Shown here piece after piece: positions 1 through 5,009 of a stretch of DNA of 5,009 nucleotides (position 1 is its first letter; each line of letters starts with the position of its first letter). A program made the position numbers and the translations under genes. The notes under the pieces are model-generated. The model was not told the origin of the DNA and did not search any database. It saw only the letters and a list, made by a program, of their open reading frames with translations. Location of the stretch: positions 1-5,009 of the forward strand of contig CAAFXA010000176.1 of assembly GCA_900766865.1 (NCBI GenBank), given 5' to 3'. Source of the DNA: an uncultured Akkermansia sp. (GTDB lineage: Bacteria > Verrucomicrobiota > Verrucomicrobiia > Verrucomicrobiales > Akkermansiaceae).

Positions 1-18
1 ACGACGCTCTTCCGATCT
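1..18 (+). other. Illumina TruSeq adapter remnant (not genomic)
   Basis: Bases 1-18 (ACGACGCTCTTCCGATCT) are identical to the last 18 bases of the standard Illumina TruSeq read-1 adapter. Genomic sequence begins at base 19. The six adapter codons happen to be open in the frame of the downstream gene, so a gene caller may extend into them, but those residues would be artificial. No promoter or ribosome binding site for the first gene can be read from this fragment. Confidence 0.96.
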
Positions 19-840
19 ATGCACGAAGGTATTGATGTAAAACCCATCTACCGGGATGCACAGGGAGAACCGCAGGACGAGGTACGCCCCATTGCCCCGG
101 GGATTGTTGCCTATACCAGCACCAACCCGAGGAACAGTAATTACGGGCGTTACGTTGTAGTGGCACATCGTGTTCCGGAAGGCACCATATACAGCCTCTA
201 TGCACACCTGGCAGCTGTGAACTGCACCCCCGGGCAACGCGTCAGCACGCAAAACAGCCTGGGCATACTGGGCTATAGTGGGGTGGGATTGGACCGCACC
301 CGCGCACACTGCCACCTGGAGATATGCCTTATGATAAACGCTGCCTACGACCTCATCGTCGGGCCGCCTACAAACAAGCATGGTTTGTTCAACGGCCTCA
401 ACCTCGTTGGCATAGATGCAGCAGATGTACTCCTGGCATGTAAGAATGGCCAACCCTTTTCTTTTTCCCGATACTTTGCCCGGCTGAAGGAACACTATCG
501 CGTGCGGGTGCCTGCCGTCGGCACACCGGATATCCTGCGGCGCCACCCGTTCCTGTACAAAGGTAGCTGGGGCAAACGGCCGACCGCGTTGGAAATTGCA
601 TTCACCTGCGAGGGCATCCCCATCGCGGTATACCCCTCCGATAAGCCAACAACCACTCCGGTTGTAGTAAAATGCCAGCCCATGCCCACGCTGCAACAGA
701 ATTGCACCGTGAATAGAGTGAAAGGCAGCAGCAAAACAGCCGCGCTTACAGCCTCCGGCTTACGCTATGTAAACCTGTTCCTCTGGCAGGAAGGGGTATA
801 TCCTCCGGCTCAGCCCACCACAGAAAAATCTTCACAATGA
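19..840 (+). CDS. M23/LytM-family zinc metallopeptidase, 5'-truncated
   Basis: This is the C-terminal 273 residues of a predicted peptidoglycan endopeptidase of family M23, which cleaves peptide cross-links in the cell wall. Numbering from the first visible residue, the HxxxD motif is at H2 and D6, a YAHL motif at 61-64 (H63), and the HxH motif at H97-C98-H99. By analogy with LytM, zinc is held by H2, D6 and H99, with H63 and H97 catalytic. Between them lie a GEPQDEV stretch (16-22) and NYGRYVV (41-47), a pattern I associate with verrucomicrobial M23 proteins. After the domain comes a C-terminal extension of about 160 residues that I do not recognise. The fragment holds seven cysteines (69, 98, 103, 141, 197, 219, 229), which could form disulfides in the periplasm. 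The methionine at 19 is probably not the start: it abuts the adapter and lies one residue before a zinc ligand, while family members carry more N-terminal sequence, usually with a signal peptide. It overlaps the next gene by four bases. Function is confident; the true N-terminus is lost. Confidence 0.9.
   Translation: MHEGIDVKPIYRDAQGEPQDEVRPIAPGIVAYTSTNPRNSNYGRYVVVAHRVPEGTIYSLYAHLAAVNCTPGQRVSTQNSLGILGYSGVGLDRTRAHCHLEICLMINAAYDLIVGPPTNKHGLFNGLNLVGIDAADVLLACKNGQPFSFSRYFARLKEHYRVRVPAVGTPDILRRHPFLYKGSWGKRPTALEIAFTCEGIPIAVYPSDKPTTTPVVVKCQPMPTLQQNCTVNRVKGSSKTAALTASGLRYVNLFLWQEGVYPPAQPTTEKSSQ
837..840 (+). promoter_or_regulatory. ATGA stop-start overlap, likely translational coupling
   Basis: The TGA stop of the peptidase gene (838-840) overlaps the ATG of the TPR gene (837-839). 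The 25 bases upstream contain no Shine-Dalgarno-like GGAG/GAGG. The nearest purine-rich stretch, AGGAAGGGG near 788-796, is about 40 bases away, too far to set this start. The start is supported because a good signal peptide begins exactly here. Translation probably depends on termination and reinitiation after the peptidase, giving linked expression. The overlap is seen; the coupling is inferred. Confidence 0.7.
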
Positions 841-3263
841 AAATTTCCCGCTTATTACTCGTGTTGCTGCCCATAGCCGCAAGCCTCTCAGCCCGTGCAG
901 ACCTTGCACAGGCAGAAAAACTTCTGCGCGACAAAAAACCGGCAGAAGCTCTGGCAGAACTTGAGCTGGAGCCCCACTCCCCGGCTGCGCTCTACTGGAA
1001 AGGACGAGCCCTGCTGGAACTGAAGCGCCTGCCCCAGGCGGTCAGCATTCTGCGGGAAGTGCCGACAAGCAGCGTCTATTACCCCTACGCGGCCAAAGCC
1101 ATCATCTATAGCGCATGGCAAAGCCCCGCTCTGGATTTCGTAGAACACGTTGCCCCCCTGACTGCCAGCAGCAACGAGGAAATTGCCACCCTGGCCCAAG
1201 CAGCTCTGGCCGAACACCAGCTGCGCAACACCAGGCAGGGAGACACATCCACCCTGGAGCCACTCCGTGCGCTGGCCGAGCACGATGCCTCGCTCCGCCC
1301 CATGGTACAGCTGCTCAACATAGAAGAAATGCGCCGGGATGGAAGATATGACGAAGCGATTGCCGCCTGCCGCAAAATGGAGGCAGATTCAACCCTGCCC
1401 CTCATCATGCGGCAACGCATCCGACTCGCGCTGGCAGAAATCTACTATGCCAAAGAAGCTACCCCGCCCGTAACCCCTCCGGACAATGAAGATGAGGATG
1501 TAACAGATGAAGGCAAAGGCGAAGAAACACTCCTGCTCTTCATCTCCGCACACGCGGATTCCCCCCTGCTGGAGGAAGCATTCCGCCGCCTTGACCACCA
1601 TAATGCCTTCCGCGAGAGCGAATATGCACGGCGAAAGCTGGAGGAATGGAGCGAGGAGCTCACCAAGCCACACCGCGCCGCCATTGCACTGGCCATCCGC
1701 CAGCGCATGCAACTGGAAAAGCTGGACAGCGAGCTGCCGGAAGATGTAACCTACACCAATACGGCGGCTACAGCGCTCCCGAATGAGCCCATTTCCCAGC
1801 TCATTATCAGCGAGCAGGTACGCAGACTCATTAATTGCGGCAAAACGGACGAAGCAAAGCTTTACCTCAACATGCTCACCCCAGACGAGGAGAATCCGCG
1901 CTATCTCTTCTACAAGGCCTGTTGTATGCCCAACAACAGCAAAGAGGCCGTGGAACTCTTCCGGAAAAGCGCCGAACTGGCATCCACAGATTTGCAGCCG
2001 GCGGCCTTGTGTAACGCCATGTTCTACGCCATCATGAGCGGAGAGCAGAATGTTGTGGATGAGTTGCTTACAAAAGAACTTCCCCCGCGGGCCAGACGCG
2101 CCCTGCTCCTCATGCACGCAGGGCTGATTCTGCGCAAAAATCCCGCACAGGCACGGGCCGAGATAGAATCCGCCATCCTGCTGGAGCCAACAACCGAGGA
2201 ACAACGCGAAATTGTTCTGCAGTTGGCAGAACTGGACATTGCCAACTACCCGGAAAAAGCACTGGCCGAGCTGAACAAAGTACCGGCAGACAGAATCCCG
2301 ACCTGGAGCCATGAGCAACAGCTGCGTTTCTGCTCATTACAGGTGCAGGCCGCAGAAAAGCTGAAAGAAAAGAACGCAGACGCGCCGGAGCCTACCGATT
2401 TTCTGAAGAAAGCCATTGCCAACAGCCGCGCCCCGGAGGTACGCGAACTCCTTACCTTCAATCTGGCACATCGTCTGGCAGAACAGCAACGCAACGAAGA
2501 GGCCCTGGAGCTCATGACAAAGCTCGCAGAGGTCACAGAGAATGCTCAGCATCGCGCACGCGCCCTGTTGCTGGCAGGCCGTCAGGCAGAACTGCTCAAT
2601 TCCTTTGAGCAGCTGGATGAAGCGGCCTCTTACTTTGGACAGGCAGCCGAGCTGAATACCCCGTACAAGCATAAAGCACAGCTCCTGCAAGCCCGCGTAC
2701 TGGCCTGGATTAACCGCATTCCCGAAGCGCAGAACATACTGGAGGAACAACTCCGCAACAATGAGCTCTCAGCTAAAGAGAGAGCTATGGCACTCAGCGT
2801 AAAAGCGCATGTACTGACGCTCCTCGGCACAGAACAATCATACGAGGACGCACTTTCCGCCAACGCTCTTGTATTTGACATAAAAGACCTCCCCAAATCC
2901 TGGCGCGTACGCGCAAAAATCCAGCGGGCATCTCTGCATGCTCGAAGTGGTAAGCACGAAGAAGCGCTGCAGGATTACCTGGCACTCATCGAAAACACCA
3001 GCCGGAACGAAAACGAGCTAAACAAAGCAGAGTGGTTCGTGCTGTACTTTGCCGGAGCCGGAGCCGTCTCGCGCTATACCGAAACAAAGCGTTATAAGGA
3101 AGCAGCAGAACTTGCAGACCGCATCGCCGGATGGCCGCACGAAAGCGCCCCCGGAACCCGCTACATTGGTAAGGGCCACCGCTCTGAACAGTTCGCTAAC
3201 TGGGCAGATAATATCCGCAAAATACACTTTCTGCCCGGAGTCCAGACGCTGGAGCGCCCCTGA
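837..3263 (+). CDS. Exported TPR-type helical-repeat protein (808 aa)
   Basis: This is a large protein predicted to be periplasmic or envelope-associated and built almost wholly of paired helices of the tetratricopeptide-repeat type. Residues 1-21 look like a Sec signal peptide: K2 and R5, a hydrophobic core at 6-17, and a probable cleavage after ARA (21/22). There is no lipobox cysteine. The clearest TPR-like units are near 49-78, 155-182, 420-450, 455-482, 535-570, 573-606, 611-640 and 690-720, with the usual small-residue and EEA/DEA spacing. A proline- and acid-rich linker (210-230, bases 1464-1526) interrupts the solenoid and is probably disordered. The last 80 residues hold aromatic-rich helices (WFVLYF at 733-738) ending in NIRKIHFLPG (792-801). 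No catalytic motif is visible, so a scaffolding or protein-binding role is likely. Tight coupling to the M23 peptidase suggests it assists or controls that hydrolase or a shared envelope process. I do not recognise a named family. It could also be a general outer-membrane-associated TPR protein unrelated to the peptidase. Confidence 0.88.
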   Translation: MKISRLLLVLLPIAASLSARADLAQAEKLLRDKKPAEALAELELEPHSPAALYWKGRALLELKRLPQAVSILREVPTSSVYYPYAAKAIIYSAWQSPALDFVEHVAPLTASSNEEIATLAQAALAEHQLRNTRQGDTSTLEPLRALAEHDASLRPMVQLLNIEEMRRDGRYDEAIAACRKMEADSTLPLIMRQRIRLALAEIYYAKEATPPVTPPDNEDEDVTDEGKGEETLLLFISAHADSPLLEEAFRRLDHHNAFRESEYARRKLEEWSEELTKPHRAAIALAIRQRMQLEKLDSELPEDVTYTNTAATALPNEPISQLIISEQVRRLINCGKTDEAKLYLNMLTPDEENPRYLFYKACCMPNNSKEAVELFRKSAELASTDLQPAALCNAMFYAIMSGEQNVVDELLTKELPPRARRALLLMHAGLILRKNPAQARAEIESAILLEPTTEEQREIVLQLAELDIANYPEKALAELNKVPADRIPTWSHEQQLRFCSLQVQAAEKLKEKNADAPEPTDFLKKAIANSRAPEVRELLTFNLAHRLAEQQRNEEALELMTKLAEVTENAQHRARALLLAGRQAELLNSFEQLDEAASYFGQAAELNTPYKHKAQLLQARVLAWINRIPEAQNILEEQLRNNELSAKERAMALSVKAHVLTLLGTEQSYEDALSANALVFDIKDLPKSWRVRAKIQRASLHARSGKHEEALQDYLALIENTSRNENELNKAEWFVLYFAGAGAVSRYTETKRYKEAAELADRIAGWPHESAPGTRYIGKGHRSEQFANWADNIRKIHFLPGVQTLERP

Positions 3264-3294
3264 GGTGCACCATAAGCTCAGCGAAGCTCGCACC
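3264..3294. other. Convergent intergenic junction with weak hairpin, no clear terminator
   Basis: Only 14 bases (3264-3277) separate the stop of the TPR gene from the stop of the opposing EEP gene. GGTGC (3264-3268) can pair with GCACC (3290-3294), enclosing a 4-base AGCT/AGCT pair (3275-3278 with 3285-3288). The gap also begins with a perfect 8-base palindrome, GGTGCACC (3264-3271). A further ACCAC/GTGGT pair lies at 3292-3296 and 3305-3309, inside the EEP coding end. No T-run follows on either strand, so this is not a standard intrinsic terminator. A weak bidirectional stop or chance pairing are both possible. Confidence 0.3.
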
Positions 3295-4318
3295 ACAAAG
3301 CGCGGTGGTCGCTGGCCTCCTCTGCCGCAGCCACATCCACAATGCCGCAGTCGCTGCGGCTGCCGCGGCGTTTGCGCGTGACAGCATTCACAAAAATCTG
3401 GTCGAACACATAATAGGCCCTGGCATTTTTGTAAAACAGAGTCCATTCCTCTCCTCGGGAATCTCTGGGCAGCAGTCGGGTCAACGCACTGCGTTCTGCA
3501 ATACCACGCCTCAACAAGCGCAGTGAGGCATCATCCGGACCATCATTCCAATCCCCGAACACCAGAAATGGCATGCCTGGCATGGCCTGCATATGTTCGT
3601 GCAGATAAAAGGCCAAAGTAGCGGCCTCTCCGGCACGAAGAGTCTCCGCAGCGGCGGCATCGTCCCCCATACGGGATTTAAGATGAGCCCCGACAAAACG
3701 AAACATGCGCCCATCTTCCAGCTGTACAGTTGCATCCAATATGCCACGCAGCATTTTTCGCTGCCTGCGGCCGTAAAGCGGCACATCCGCTCGGGAATCA
3801 TTGCGCACAATCGGAAACCTGGACAAAAGAGCCAGCGCGCGGTCTTCCCCCTCACGAGCAACCAGCACAACATGAGGATACACCAAATCCCTTTTTGCCA
3901 GCAGACCGCGTAAATCCTCCAGAGCCTTTTCTCCGCCAATCTCTATTAAGCCCACAATATCAGGCTTTTTATCCGCAATCACAGCAGCCACAGCCTCGCG
4001 GGATTTCCGAGACTTGGCTCTATTCACATAGTGAGAGCGGCTCTTCTCCCCAGCTACAAAATAATTCTGCACATTATACATCAGGAAGCGGACAGGTGGT
4101 CCGGCTTCCGGCAATTCCTGAAGGACAGGAGCCTGAGAGAGCGCCTCCGAAGGGGGCAAAGCAACAGGAGGCTCCGTCTTTACAGAGACCTGGGGGGATA
4201 CGCTGCCATAGCGCAGCATCAGCAGCCCGCCCAGTAGCAATACCAGTAGAAGCAAGAGCACGTCTGCCCGCTTACAGGCAGATACCACCCTTGCCATCAT
4301 CTTGCTGCCGGGGCCCAT
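3278..4318 (-). CDS. Membrane-anchored EEP-family (endonuclease/exonuclease/phosphatase) protein
   Basis: This 346-residue protein belongs to the DNase I/exonuclease III-like metal-dependent phosphoesterase superfamily, whose members cleave nucleic acids, phosphoinositides or sphingomyelin. The N-terminus has four basic residues (K6, R10, K16, R17), then a leucine-rich membrane segment at about 19-35 and a proline-rich linker (40-75). There is no evident cleavage site, so it is probably an inner-membrane anchor with the enzyme domain outside the cytoplasm. The domain (76-346) shows the expected motifs in order: YNVQNYF (81-87, N82), PDIVGLIEIG (119-128, metal ligand E126), GAHLKSR (210-216, H212), FGDWND (254-259, D256 and N258), FDQIFVN (305-311) and terminal SDH (336-338). 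All key residues are intact, so it should be active. The start at 4318 has a weak GAG eight bases upstream (4327-4329); the Met-Met pair at residues 7-8 is an alternative start. It lies 23 bases after hemB and is probably co-transcribed with it. Substrate unknown; an extracellular or periplasmic nuclease is the simplest guess. Confidence 0.88.
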   Translation of the reverse strand: MGPGSKMMARVVSACKRADVLLLLLVLLLGGLLMLRYGSVSPQVSVKTEPPVALPPSEALSQAPVLQELPEAGPPVRFLMYNVQNYFVAGEKSRSHYVNRAKSRKSREAVAAVIADKKPDIVGLIEIGGEKALEDLRGLLAKRDLVYPHVVLVAREGEDRALALLSRFPIVRNDSRADVPLYGRRQRKMLRGILDATVQLEDGRMFRFVGAHLKSRMGDDAAAAETLRAGEAATLAFYLHEHMQAMPGMPFLVFGDWNDGPDDASLRLLRRGIAERSALTRLLPRDSRGEEWTLFYKNARAYYVFDQIFVNAVTRKRRGSRSDCGIVDVAAAEEASDHRALWCELR

Positions 4319-4341
4319 CGGAGCGACTCACATACAAAGGC

Positions 4342-5009
<668 letters not shown>

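Noticed and set aside
1389..2318. A 309-codon open frame on the minus strand within the TPR gene.
   Set aside because: Its translation is Cys-, Phe- and Gln-rich without recognisable motifs, as expected of the antisense of a Glu/Ala/Leu-rich helical gene. The plus-strand frame has a signal peptide and TPR pattern across the same bases.
3200..3340. Possible chimeric join between the left and right gene pairs at the convergent junction.
   Set aside because: Both genes run to complete natural C-termini on either side, composition does not change, and no adapter sequence is present internally. A join cannot be excluded without read mapping, but nothing in the sequence suggests one.
3323..3350. 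Direct repeat TGCCGCAG at 3323-3330 and 3343-3350.
   Set aside because: Two copies of an 8-base GC-rich word in Ala/Ser/Cys-coding sequence are not enough to suggest a repeat element or binding site.
3049..3381. Small plus-strand frame of 110 codons crossing the convergent junction.
   Set aside because: It overlaps the end of the TPR gene and the antisense of the EEP gene, has Pro/Arg-rich low-complexity composition and no credible start signal.

Overview
This is a short metagenome-style fragment, about 56% G+C by eye, carrying four protein genes and almost no non-coding DNA. Both ends appear to be sequencing adapter rather than genome. Bases 1-18 match the 3' end of the Illumina TruSeq read-1 adapter exactly. 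The last six bases (5004-5009) match the first six of the reverse-complement adapter. The two outermost genes are therefore cut by the fragment ends, and the ATG codons that appear to start them are internal methionines.

Layout, left to right: (1) 19-840, plus strand, an M23/LytM-type zinc peptidase missing its N-terminus, cut exactly at its first metal-binding motif. (2) 837-3263, plus strand, an 808-residue exported TPR-type helical-repeat protein, joined to the peptidase by a 4-base ATGA overlap. (3) 3278-4318, minus strand, a membrane-anchored endonuclease/exonuclease/phosphatase (EEP) family protein. (4) 4342-5003, minus strand, the C-terminal two thirds of HemB (porphobilinogen synthase), upstream of the EEP gene and separated from it by 23 bases. 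The two pairs converge on a 14-base gap at 3264-3277.

The organism looks like a Gram-negative bacterium, most plausibly of the Verrucomicrobiota (Akkermansia-like or a relative). The M23 motif style (HEGID, then a GEPQDEV stretch, then NYGRYVV and YAHL), the large exported TPR protein and the EEP protein's sequence style resemble proteins I associate with that phylum. This is inference from recalled family patterns, not a database match. Composition and coding style look even across the window, with no sign of a mobile element, RNA gene, CRISPR array or prophage.

Functionally the left pair looks like an envelope module: a cell-wall hydrolase made together with a periplasmic solenoid protein that could scaffold or regulate it. 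The right pair joins a housekeeping haem-biosynthesis enzyme to an extracytoplasmic phosphoesterase, with no evident shared pathway. I found no convincing novel system. The most useful observations are the adapter ends, the false starts they create, the tight coupling of the peptidase and TPR genes, and the terminator-poor convergent junction.
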